Part shown: positions 37,852-47,820 of the stretch, one piece after another
Layout of the letters: every line of letters begins with the position of its first letter
Numbering within the stretch: the first letter of the stretch is position 1
Origin: Mixophyes australis
Taxonomy: Eukaryota; Chordata; Amphibia; Anura; Limnodynastidae
Direction of reading: 5' to 3'
DNA: 64,000 nucleotides
Assembly: GCA_036250195.1 (NCBI GenBank)
Contig: JAVHZZ010000001.1
Location: forward strand, 397,360,117 to 397,424,116
Translations under genes and position numbers: made by a program
Notes under the pieces: model-generated
What the model saw: the letters and a program-made list of their open reading frames with translations, nothing else
Database searches by the model: none
What the model was told of the DNA's origin: nothing

Positions 37852-38040
37852 CTGAAGTGGAGTGGTGGTGGGGAGGCATCTTGGGAATCTAGCATTGGAA
37901 TGTGACATCATATTCAAGCACCGCAGCCCCAGCCCATTACAAACATGGAGGCGCAGCAGCCGTCAGCTTCGTATTTAGGAAGTTGCTCCTCCATTTCAGC
38001 GGCTGGTGCTGACTGTCGGGGGGTCAAGACACTGAATGAG
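37852..38040 (-). other. fbxw7: Candidate first exon of fbxw7 (5' UTR or N-terminal extension)
   Basis: On the minus strand a relatively CpG-rich segment (GCCGCTG, TACGAAG, GACGGC, TGCGCC, TGCGGT within about 90 nt) ends in the strong donor CACTTCAG|GTAAGAAG (exon end 37852). Joining it to the acceptor at 14769 removes an intron of about 23.1 kb. The frame then runs without a stop from ATG 37911 (MMSHSNARFPRCLPTTTPLQ) into NVRTFAS...WLLE and MNQELL, with both junctions in phase 0. It also carries a 26-codon uORF (37994-37914). The upstream limit is unknown; LINE sequence begins near 38041-38060. This could instead belong to another minus-strand transcript; the splice-site strength and frame agreement are what I can see. 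Confidence 0.55.
37914..37994 (-). promoter_or_regulatory. Upstream ORF in the candidate first exon
   Basis: ATG at 37994 opens 26 codons (MEEQLPKYEADG...GCGA) and stops with TGA at 37916-37914. Two nucleotides later comes ATG 37911, which opens the frame leading into fbxw7. If the exon is real, this spacing could favour or limit re-initiation at the downstream ATG. No conservation data are available here. Confidence 0.35.
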
Positions 38041-38070
38041 TGATATTATGCTACTAATTGTTTTATTTTA

Positions 38071-39180
38071 TTGTTCCCCACCACACATTGTTTTCATTGT
38101 TTGGATTGTTATTTTATTCTCCTCTACTCTTCATTGTCTACAGTGCTTTGCCCCTGCTCCTCCCCATTTTGCATCCTTCATATTGTTTTGCCTCTGCCCT
38201 TCTGTTTTCACTCCGTTCCTCAATCCTACTTAGGCCCATTTACTGTCCTTCTCTGCTCTGTCAATCCTTATCTAACTAAACTCCATTTTTCTCCTCCTGC
38301 CTCTGCCGCTGTGTCTCTCTCACTCCTGTCCCCGTCTCTCACTATGCCGCCCCGCTCCTTTCCTATACCCATCCTCTCCCCGCGCCCCCCTCACCCCCTC
38401 GCCCCATCAACCTCTTCCCCAGCCCCCTTCACTGGTCCAACTCTAGCTCCACCACTCGCGCCATTAACCCTAACAATCTTATCCACATCTCCTCATCCTT
38501 CCCTCCATTTCTCCTGCGCCCTCTGGAACTCAAGATCCATCCGTAACAAACTTACCTCCATCCACGACCTCTTCATCTCCAACTCTCTTAACCTTCTTGC
38601 CATCACTGAAACCTGGCTCACTCCTTCTGATAACGCCGCTCTCTCCTACGGTGACCTCTCCTTTAACCACTCCACCAGACCAGGTGAACGTCCAGGAGGT
38701 GGAGTGGGCCTCCTCTTGTCCCCCTGCTGTACTTTTCGGGTCATCCCCACCCTACCTTCCCTCTCTTTCTCCTCCTTTGAAGTTCACTCCATCCGTCTCT
38801 TCTCTCCCATCCACCTCCGAGTCTCCGTCATCTATCGTCCCCCTGGCCCTACCTCCCTTTTCCTTAATAACTTCGCTGCCTGGCTCCCCCAATACCTTTC
38901 CTCTGACCTTCCCTCCATCATACTTGGCGACTTCAACATCCCCATCGATAACTGCTCCGATCCTGCAACCATCAAGCTTCTCTCCCTCACCTCCTCCATA
39001 GGCCTCTCCCAGTGGACCTCCACCCACCGTCTCGGTCACTCACTTGACCTTGTCTTCTCTCATCTCTGCAATCTCTCTGATTTCTCCAACTCTCCCTTCC
39101 TACTCTCTGACCTTCATCTGCTCTCTTTCACTCTGTCCTCCTCCCCTGCCAAAAGCTACCCTCACCTGACGCAACCTTGA
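38071..39180 (+). pseudogene. LINE AP-endonuclease domain
   Basis: A 369-codon frame. The conserved endonuclease signature runs CALWNSRSIRNKL, LLAITETWLTP, GGGVGLLL, VIYRPPG, IILGDFNIP and HRLGHSLDLVFSH. These contain the expected catalytic Glu (TETWL), Asp/Asn (GDFN) and His (near LGHSLD) blocks of LINE-type APE nucleases that nick the target DNA. The first ~90 codons are low-complexity Pro/Ser-rich sequence before the domain. The frame ends prematurely at SYPHLTQP*, without the normal linker to RT, so it is a truncated pseudogene. Confidence 0.88.
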
Positions 39181-40249
39181 AGCGATTGACCCCATCTCTT
39201 TCTCCTCCTCTCTTGATAGTCTGCTGTCGTCTCACCAGATATCTCTCGAACAATTCCCTCCTTGACCTCCAATATGGATACCGTTCCCTCCACTCCACTG
39301 AAACTGCCCTGGCCAAAGTTACCAACGACCTCCTTTCAGCCAAATCTAAGGGTCACTTCTCCTTACTCATCCTCCTTGCCCTCTCCGCGGCCTTTGACAC
39401 TGTGGACCAACCCCTCCTTCTGCAAACTCTTCTCTCTCTCGGCCTCTCTGGTTCCGTCCACCCCTGGTTCTGCTCCTACCTCGCTAACCGCACCTTCTCT
39501 GTCTCCACGTCTGGCTCTACCTCCACCCCCTCCCCACTCCCAGTAGGTGTCCCCCAGGGCTCTGTCCTCGACCCTTTTCTCTTTTCGCTCTACACTTCCT
39601 CCCTCCGGTGCGCTCATCTCCTCCTTTGGTCTTCAGTATCACCTGTATGCTGACGACATTCATCTCTACACCTCTTCTCCTGATCCCTCTCCCTCCCTTA
39701 TCTCTTGTGTATCTGACTGCCTCTCTGCCATCTCCTCCTGGATGTCCTCCCGCTTGCTCAAAATTAACATCTCCAAAACTGAGATCATTGTCTTTCCTCC
39801 CCCCAGACTCCCCTCCCACCACAACCTATCTATCGTTGTTAATAACACTACCATCTCCTCTGTTACCCAGCTCCGTTGCCTGGGTGTCACCCTTGACTCC
39901 TCTCACTCTTTTTCCCCCCATGTCCAATCCCTTGCCCAAGCCTGTAGATTCCAACTGCGCAACATAGCCTGCATCCGCCCCTTCCTCTCACAAGACGCCA
40001 CCAAAACCATCATCCATGCACTCATCTCCCGCCTCGACTACTGCAACCTTCTCCTCACTGGCCTCCCCCTCTCCCCACCCCCTCCGCTCTGTACTCAATG
40101 CGGCTGCTAGACTCATCTTTCTCTCACGCCGCTCCTCCTCTGCTTCCCCTCTCTGCCTTGCCCTACACTGGCTCCCCATCCCCTACAGAATCCTCTTCAA
40201 ACTCCATACCACCACGTACAAAGCTCTCTCCCAGTCTACTGCCCCCTAG
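39177..40249 (+). pseudogene. LINE reverse transcriptase domain, frameshifted
   Basis: Three overlapping frames together give most of an RT palm: [20 protein letters not shown], then [11 protein letters not shown] (motif A), [18 protein letters not shown] (motif B), a frame change near 39615, [12 protein letters not shown] (motif C with YADD at about 39646), NISKTEIIVF, LGVTLD, and after another frame change LHWLPIPYRILFKL near the C-terminus. The first catalytic Asp of motif A (normally L-D-LSAAFD) is Ala here (gcc), which would inactivate the polymerase even without the frameshifts. About 1 kb upstream of motif A appears deleted. Confidence 0.88.
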
Positions 40250-40790
40250 ATCTCCGACCTCCTCACCATTCACACTCCTGCCCGATCCCTGCGCTCTGCT
40301 ACTAACCGTCGCCTCTCTTCCACTCTCATTACCACTTCCCACTAGAGAATCCAAGACTTCTCCCGAGCTGACCCCCTAGACTGGAATTACCTCCCACGCT
40401 TCATCTGTCTCGCTCCCAATCTGTGCTCCTTCAAACGAGCACTTAAAACTCACCTGTTCCTTAAAGCCTACCAACCATCCACATAACCCCTCATCTACTC
40501 TGCTCGCTCTTCCCTCTCTCCCCTGGTATCACCGCTCCCTCTCGTGTCTGTTTCGTCCACCCTCCCTTAGGATGTAAGCTCGTTTGAGCAGGGCACTTCT
40601 TCCCTCGTGTCTCCACACCTGTTCTTCTGCTCCGTCCTTACTACATTTGTCTGTCCGGAGTTTCTGAAGCATTGGTACTTTGTGTTTATTGCTCTGTACT
40701 GTTTAACCTTGTATAGTTTACTGTTTGTACTATGTACGGAGCTGCGGATACCTTGTGGCGCCTAACAAATAAATGATAATAATAATTCAG

Positions 40791-43700
40791 TGTTTTGGGC
40801 ACTCTGGCACCCCAGGTTCACCTAGTGGAAACCCAGCATGAAAAGTCCATCTGTGATGGAAAAGCTTTCAATTGCTGCAAGATCACATTTCTGAAGGATA
40901 TTCTGCTCATGATTTTTGATGGAGATCTTTTGTATAACACACGCTTTGTGATAATTCTAATACCTAATTTATCATGATGAGGGGATCATGGCCTGTTGAC
41001 GCCATCAATCAAGTTCATAAGTCTAAAATCACTCCCCTGGTGATAATTTTAAAGAGGAAAACAACATTTTCTGAGTTGTGACAATTGAGGATCCGATTTT
41101 TTTCAATGAGTCACCATGGGAGTGATTGAGCACTATCGTTTTTCTTACTAGTAACACACTAACGTTCAAAGTATGATGTGGCAAACCTTAACTATGCAGT
41201 GTTCACATGAACAATCAAAGTAAATAATCAAGCAGTCTCCATTTCTATCATATACATTTTACCCATAAATAAATGCTTTCTGCTTACTCCATGCATCTAG
41301 ATATCTTTCACTGTACTACTAAATCCAGAACCTAAAATCCAGTATTAGCAATCAGTACTGACGTTATATCACTTATGGCCAATTATGTACTCATATAATT
41401 CCATCAAAGCATTTTAATAAACAGCAAAGCATTACTAAAAATATATTTTTGCTAATTTATTTTGTACACAAACTGGTTGAACAACACACATTTAAGTAGT
41501 GAGCTTTTGCTATGATACGAAAACTGCATTTGCATAACTACTGTAAACGCCACTTATTTTTAGACTGTGGTTATTAACTAAACAACAAAGAGCAGCAGTG
41601 TTATCCACCTGGCTATACACAAAAGCCTTTTCCGCTGGCCACCAGCCTGCTGAAGAGCTATGCATTTAACATTTTGTGACAACAATGTTCTTTCCACCAA
41701 ACACGCCCATCACCATACCGCTACACGGTTTTTCAGAATTTCATTATTATAAAAGCAAATTCAAATAAGCCTTGCGAACGGAGAAACTTCTGTAACATAC
41801 CATTTACATGGCTGCCCTGTGAGCAAGTGCCCAACTACTTGTTTCAGTCCACTTAGGTCTCATCAGTGCCGGACAGCTTGCCCTGGTCTGCAGCATGAAG
41901 AGCCATAGAGTCAGCCTCACTGGAACAAAGAATAGCGATAGAGATTCTCAGGTAATGCTCTCTGGGGGAAAGCCTCTGACTGGATTTATTTTCCAATAAA
42001 TAGAGCAGATAAAGTCATATGTACGTATTTTTATGGAGCAACATTGTTTTTTCAAGAAATGTATACAATGTTATTTTCACCTCCTTTACACTTACATACC
42101 GATCTTCCTAGTAATATGCAACATGCTCTATTATACAGATATACAACCTCCCTAATGTCCCTCTTTTTGAATGGGATTATGAACCGCCTTTCTGGCTGAG
42201 AGAGACAGTTTTCCCTGACAACAAGGAAAGCCCATGTAAGCAGCATGCAGCAGCTAGAGTGAGCAAAACGACCCACGTCTGGTGAACTCAGATTTCATTA
42301 ATAATACTACATTTGGGGAATACTTTATTCTTTTGTGGAAGTGAATGAAATAAAGGAAACCCCCATTCTGCTTGAACTGCTTCTTAACATCTAATTCAGA
42401 CTGAAAAGGCTGGACTGATACATTTATTGACTCTCTTAGCATTTTGAATTAATACCACCAAAAAAATGCAAATGCAGGGCCCAATACAAAATCCCTTGAG
42501 CCTCCTTATCCCACATGATGTGGCTAGTACACAAGCAGCTCCATCACCCTCTTCTGTGAAATGGGCTTTGGGTTATTTAGTTGGCTAAAAGTGTTAACTA
42601 CCTGAACGTGTCTGTCGGACAGACGCTTGACCGCGTAGACTAATAGAAAGCAGCAAGCTCTCCGCCCATACGATCACACTGCACGGACTTTTACACATTG
42701 TGGCATGCATGTTCACCTCTGCAAAAGGAAAAAAGGGCTTAACAGCATGGGTCCTGCACAGTGTCACCCCTCAAACGCCATAATAGGAGAGTTATAAATG
42801 TGAGCTATATTTTCACACTAAAACATATGCAAACTGAATAAATAATAAAGAGTACTATTACACTATCAATGTCCAGAAAACATCACTACACATTAAAGTA
42901 CTGACAGCATATGCATAGCAAACACATGCTACTATCAAAAAGATTGGAAAAACAGTTCATTCAAACTACACCATTAGCAATGCGCTCTGGAGCATGTTAC
43001 TATAGACAGTAATAAGCAACAGGTGGTCCAGAGAGCCTTTACCTGTGGCCTTCAGCTCCAGTACATGCTGTTGTAAACACTACTAGGCTACTAAGAGTTT
43101 ATAGGAGATTGTTTACTAACTGCAGTGCTTCAATACACAGTGCAGCTGGAGCACACTTCAAAATAGGGTTTTACCTATTTAGAACAATCCTACCGTACAC
43201 ACAAAGCCACTGAGAGCAAATGCTTGACAGACCATGAACAGTGTATGCTACATCCATGGAACTTCCAAGGTTTAACGCTTGTGCGTTTACCACAGGGATC
43301 AATTACCCCCATTGTGAGGTGATGTCAAGCTGTACTGGATGATGGATTGAGCCCAACAGTAATGGAGCACAAATGAAAAGCACCAATATGTACAATCATT
43401 TAAAGAGCATTTTTCAATGTTTAAAAATTAGTCACAGAACGCAAACATTTTTAGAAGTAATAATTTGTTCTAATATTAACCATACCATAAATAAAGGTGA
43501 CAAATGTCACCATCTTGATGGACAGCATAACTGTAGCTGGACTTTGAGCACGCGTCAAAATTATTCAGTCTATTGTATCTTATTACATAACTCTCTGCGG
43601 AAGAGGATGTTAGAGGAGTAAAATGATGCTCTGATCGCTCCTGCATTAATGAAATTTACCATGACAGGATCCTTATATCTATTCTCTGCCCTGGCCTTAC

Positions 43701-44397
43701 TAGAGGACTAACGCTGGAGGCAGGCTGTTTATGTCCACAATCACTTTTAAGGAAAATATTAGTTACAAATTTAATTGCATAATTATTGCAGCAGTAATCA
43801 ATGATTTCTCTGTAGTGTGTATGCCCCAGCAATATGTCTAAAAGCATCAAGCCGTCAGATAAGCTGCTCCTTGCACGGACACACTGGGGTTTTCACAACA
43901 CACAAACTTCCCTTGTGGATATTAAATTTTTCACATTTTAGTGATAGCTTCATACAAAACAGTGTATTCAATAGGCTAAAATGATATGTAACAAAGTCAT
44001 GTGTAGAAATTCAGAATCAAAAGACTGACAGAAGCAGCCAACATCGAGTGTACCTATTGCATACAGATAGTGGAGGCTGACCCAACATTCATCAAAATGC
44101 AGCTTGCTAACATATGAATAACCTGTGACATCACTTAGGTACAGATGCCTGTTTCAAGAGAACACCATCTATCAATTCACTAGGAACCACTGACATTTCA
44201 AATGCATTTGTTATGAAGGATATCACTAATATTTTATAAATGTGCCCTCATGTTATTTTCCTCATGATTTGTCATTATTATGTACATCCAAGAACATGTT
44301 ACTAAAATTGATATGTCATTTAGTAAAACAAAGTTTAAAAATGTATAACCCAAAGATCACGTTAGCACCTTGCAATACCCTGGTACTCCTCAAGATC
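40791..44397. other. Upstream sequence without recognised genes
   Basis: AT-rich unique DNA. A short plus-strand exon-like segment at 41891-41951 was considered and rejected. The ORFs at 40795-40977, 42052-42276, 42254-42442 and 43373-43621 show no recognisable family. Confidence 0.45.
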
Positions 44398-44742
44398 AGT
44401 ATCATGAGTCTCTGTACAAGAGAACACAAATCATTACCATTTATTTATATAGTGCAACTGATTTTGAAGCTCTGTACAGAGAATTCATTCACATCAGTCC
44501 CTGCCCCATTGGAGCTTACAGTCTAAATTCCATAATATACACACACAAAGAGACAGAGAGAGAGACTAGGGTCAATTTTGGTAGAAGCCAATTAACCTAC
44601 TAGTATGTGGAGGTGTATGGAGTGTGGGAGGAAACCGGAGCACCCGGAGGAAACCCACGCAAACACGGGGAGAACATACAAACTCCACACAGATAAGGCC
44701 ATGAGTATCATGAGTCTCTGTACAAGAGAACACAAATCATTA
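44398..44742 (-). mobile_element. Retroelement insertion flanked by a 39-bp direct repeat
   Basis: A perfect 39-bp repeat ('agtatcatgagtctctgtac'...) lies at 44398-44436 and 44704-44742. Between them, 44437-44703 begins on the plus strand with 'atttatttatatagtgc', the complement of an L2-type tail. It contains the very widespread repeat core 'aggaaacccacgcaaacacg' and 'gagaacatacaaactccaca'. I read it as a 5'-truncated LINE/SINE inserted in minus orientation with an unusually long target-site duplication. The overlapping ORFs (44242-44603) are by-products. Confidence 0.85.
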
Positions 44743-45063
44743 GTAATGTGCTCTAGAGCACACTGCTATAGTCAGTGATGGCCAACAGGCCATCTGGCGA
44801 ACCTTTACCTGCAGCCTCTTCCCCCCTTAACCTCCATTTTATGTTATAAAACAGAGAATAAGATTTAATAAGTTTGGAGCAGCCAGCTTCCGCGTCATGT
44901 GACCTCCTCCACAACACAGGAAGGTCGGAAGTAATCGGAGGTCTGAATGGTTTGCAGGGGCATTTTAGAGCAAGTATAGTTGCATATTGGGACATGTGTC
45001 AAGACACTGCCAAGTGTTGCTACTCTACTCCAGATGGCATTTTTCACAGAAATACCCACCCAC

Positions 45064-45107
45064 CTTTTTTTTTGTGTGTGTGTGTGTGTGTGTGGGGGGG
45101 GGGGGCG
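45064..45107. repeat. T-run, (TG)n and G-run
   Basis: A T-run, about 13 TG repeats and then about 12 G. Simple sequence; the ORFs across it are artefacts. Confidence 0.9.
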
Positions 45108-45737
45108 GACGGACTTCAATTTTACCATTTATATAGAATTGTTACAAGAAGAAATCCCTGTCTGACACAAAAACACTATATATATACTTTGACATCAAAA
45201 CCAAAAAGTTATTCTCGTCCAGAATACAAAGTGTTAAATGTATCAGATCACAGAATGGCCGAATGATTTTATGTTTACCAATCCTGCAGATTCACCAGCT
45301 GGTATTCTAATACAAGTGATGTGTTAAAATCCAATTATCAATTGAAACGGACCAGCGAAATGTGAACTTCCTCCTGGATGCACGTCACACATAGGCATGA
45401 CTGTTTATTTCAGAATCCTTAGGAAATGGGAGGAAAGGACCAGTGTTGAGGTTATCACAATAATAGCAAGTTCAAAACAAACACTGACATCCAAAGGGTT
45501 TGTTTGATTTCCTGTGGTTTATATTACCTGATAATTTTAAGAACACTACGAATAATACAGAATAAGAGTAAGTAAAAAATGATATTCATAGCAATACGAA
45601 TCTGCAAAACAAGTATATTAAAACCCTAACATTAGTAACCTCATTTCATTGAATTTTTTTTACGTGTAAGTAAATGATAGACTGATAAAACTAACGACTG
45701 CTGTGTATTTGAGAAAAAGCATTAATCACTGTAATCT

Positions 45738-45856
45738 TGCAAGCAGGGCCCTCTTACCTGTTTGTCTATATTACCCAGTATTATAGATTACTGTGTTTGT
45801 TCCCAATGGTAAAGTGCTACGGATTTTTCTGCCCCTATATAAATAAATGACTGACT
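45738..45856 (+). mobile_element. L2-type LINE 3' tail
   Basis: 'cttgcaagcagggccctctt', then 'gtgtttgttcccaatggtaa', 'agtgctacgg' and 'ctatataaataaatga' in the order expected of an L2/CR1-type 3' end. It is a heavily 5'-truncated insertion. Confidence 0.7.
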
Positions 45857-46382
45857 GTAGACAACCCACTACAATTAAAAGACTAATAATACAATTTCTC
45901 TAATGTTACAAAAATGTATCAAAAATACAGTCTCTTAATATAGGAAAACCTTATTGAAACCTTTCTTAAGGCTATTAAAATACAAATCGAAACTTGCTTT
46001 CAGGCATCGTATTGTGTGAAATAGGACTACTCCTAGATAATTTACCAATTCACCTGCAGATCTCTGCACAGACAAGACTGCTTTGCTGCCTTACTTTTTA
46101 AATTTTTTCCCCAATCTCTTTAAATTTAAGGCCTCTGAAGGATGCGCAGGCTCCCAACTTTCTGAAAAAAATAAAATACGGACCCAGTCCCCTTACATCC
46201 ATTTTTTCTTAGAATTAAACTGCAAAAGAAAAAAAATCAATCACTCTTCTTTCTGTACCCTCCCCCCTTAATGACATTATATGCTCAATAAACATTTTTT
46301 TAAATGATATAATTTCCAGCCAGGACAATAAGACGAACCACAGAGCAGCTTCTAGAGCTCCTTTCTAGGGAAATCATCAAGT

Positions 46383-47248
46383 TATACCACTTTCACATTG
46401 CTGCCCCTGCAATATTCCGGGTTTTTCAAGCCGGGTTTTTGCTGAGTCACAAAGCATCCCAGCTCAGAGACCCCTTTCACACTGCACGTTGAAAACGGGA
46501 ATTTCCCGGGTCAACCCCGTTCATACTGAACCCGGGTCTGCCCTGGCAATAAGTTTTAGTCATTACAAGAGGAGCTTTGATTGGAAACTGGCAAGGTCAC
46601 TTAAAGGGGCAGAACTTTTCAAAGCGACTTTACATTTATTTACTTATCACCTGCTGCTGGCTGCGCTTTATCTCACACTCTGTTAGTATTTTTGCTATGT
46701 TATAGTACACTGTTGCATCCATTGCAGTGTCTGTAATACCCCATTCATACTGCACCAAAATCCCGGGTTTTTGCCGGGGCGAGCTCAAACAACCCGGGTC
46801 TTGCTGCAGTATGAATGGTACAAGTCAAAAATCCAGGGTCTAAAAACCCGGGTCTTCAACCCGGGATTTATCGAGGGGTAATTCCCGGGTCGGACCCGGG
46901 TTGCCTGCACTATGAATGGTGCAACCCGGGTTTTTCAGCTCGGGTTGCACAGAAAACAAGCTGATTGGCTGTGCCTGTCTCTGGAGGATGATGTCATCGG
47001 TGGGAGCCAGTGGAAGAAAAAAAAAAACAGTCACCTTTCAATGACATCACCATTTTTCAGCCAATGAAAACTGCTCTGGTGATAACTCCCACAAATTGCC
47101 AGGGCACAGACTTGTGCAGTATGAATGGGGTCAACCCGGGAAATTCCCGCGTCCAAGGTGCAGTATGAATGGTGTTTCTGAGCTGGGACGCTCCGAGCCC
47201 CGGCAAAAACCCGGGATATTCCCGGGGCGGCAGTATGAAAGCGGTATA
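46383..47248. mobile_element. Large palindromic MITE complex, CCCGGG family
   Basis: The outer arms (46383 to about 46560 and about 47090 to 47248) are inverted copies beginning TATACC(A/G)CTTTCA. Each carries 'gggaatttcccgggt' or its complement and 'ccctggcaat'/'attgccaggg'. The interior holds at least one shorter inverted element (46740-46930) bounded by 'ccattcatactgca' and 'tgcagtatgaatgg'. About ten CCCGGG hexamers occur in 870 bp. There is no transposase, and the ORFs at 46840-47034, 47031-47273 and 47096-47308 are by-products. The layout suggests nested insertions of related elements. Confidence 0.75.
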
Positions 47249-47487
47249 ATCTGTTTTTTGATCCTCCTCTCATCTAATGACCAGCAGCTCTCACACTTCT
47301 TCCTGTAGCCAGTGTGCCATGCTTTCTATTATCTCTCTCTTTAAACCACCAATCAGCTTCTTTATGCGAGACCTGAGCTGAAAAAAACCAAGTTGCACCG
47401 TTCGCACTGCAGGAAACCAGCGACTGACACGAGAATAACCCTCCAAAAGTCCCGGGTCTAATTCCTGTGTCACTAGACCGAGGATAT

Positions 47488-47583
47488 TGCACTAACCCCC
47501 TTTCACACTGAGCCTCGACCTGGGTCGTCGGAGTTCGCCCCAGTAAAAACCCAGGTTTTTTTTAGGAAGTGTGAATGGGGTAT
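47488..47583. mobile_element. Short relative of the CCCGGG MITE family
   Basis: Left 'accccctttcacactgagcc' and right 'gtgtgaatggggta' are inverted, with 'aaaaacccaggttttttt' inside. It lies just outside the larger complex and directly beside the foldback insertion. Confidence 0.55.
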
Positions 47584-47595
47584 TATAAGTTAGTG

Positions 47596-47805
47596 AAAAC
47601 AATAGAAGGGCTGCGCTCAACCCCAATTTAGGCAAGGGCAGCAATACTCAGGAATCCCTTCCTGTAAATCAAACTTATACACACAATGTACTGCGCTCAA
47701 TTGCCAAAAATGTGGATATACACTGATCAGATGTTATTGAATAACATCTGATCAGTGTATATCCACATTTTTGGCAATTGAGCGCAGTACATTGTGTGTA
47801 TAAGT
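47596..47805. mobile_element. Foldback insertion containing a perfect 67-bp palindrome
   Basis: Arms 47672-47738 and 47740-47806 are exact complements (67 of 67) around a single G. The whole insert is bracketed by a 15-bp direct repeat 'tattataagttagtg' at 47581-47595 and 47806-47820. The left part (47596-47671) is not palindromic ('gggctgcgctcaaccccaat'). It is consistent with an inserted element or a templated inverted duplication. Confidence 0.85.
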
Positions 47806-47820
47806 TATTATAAGTTAGTG

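Larger units (their letters stand above)
38041..40790 (+). mobile_element. L2/CR1-type non-LTR retrotransposon (degenerate)
   Basis: C/T-rich, plus-strand LINE. In order: an AP-endonuclease ORF, a reverse transcriptase, and a characteristic 3' end ('gtaagctcgtttgagcaggg', then 'cctaacaaataaatgataat'). The base composition (very C-rich, CpG-containing) contrasts with the flanks. The region between endonuclease and RT fingers is missing near 39175, and several frameshifts follow, so it cannot be autonomous. Its 5' edge abuts the candidate fbxw7 exon. Related 3' tails occur at 22375, 26733, 35395, 45738 and 61840. Confidence 0.9.

Noticed and set aside
38752..40179. Several minus-strand Gly/Arg/Glu-rich ORFs
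   Set aside because: They are antisense shadows of the C-rich L2-type LINE coding strand.
38030..40810. Target-site duplication for the L2-type LINE from 'acactgaat' and 'attcagtgt'
   Set aside because: The two phrases are inverted rather than direct, so they do not represent a target-site duplication.
41891..41951. Plus-strand exon-like segment: 'tggtctgcag' acceptor, ATG, about 60 nt, then CAG|GTAATG
   Set aside because: The acceptor lacks a strong pyrimidine tract, the peptide (MKSHRVSLTGTKNSDRDSQ) is not recognisable, and no partner exon could be found on the plus strand.
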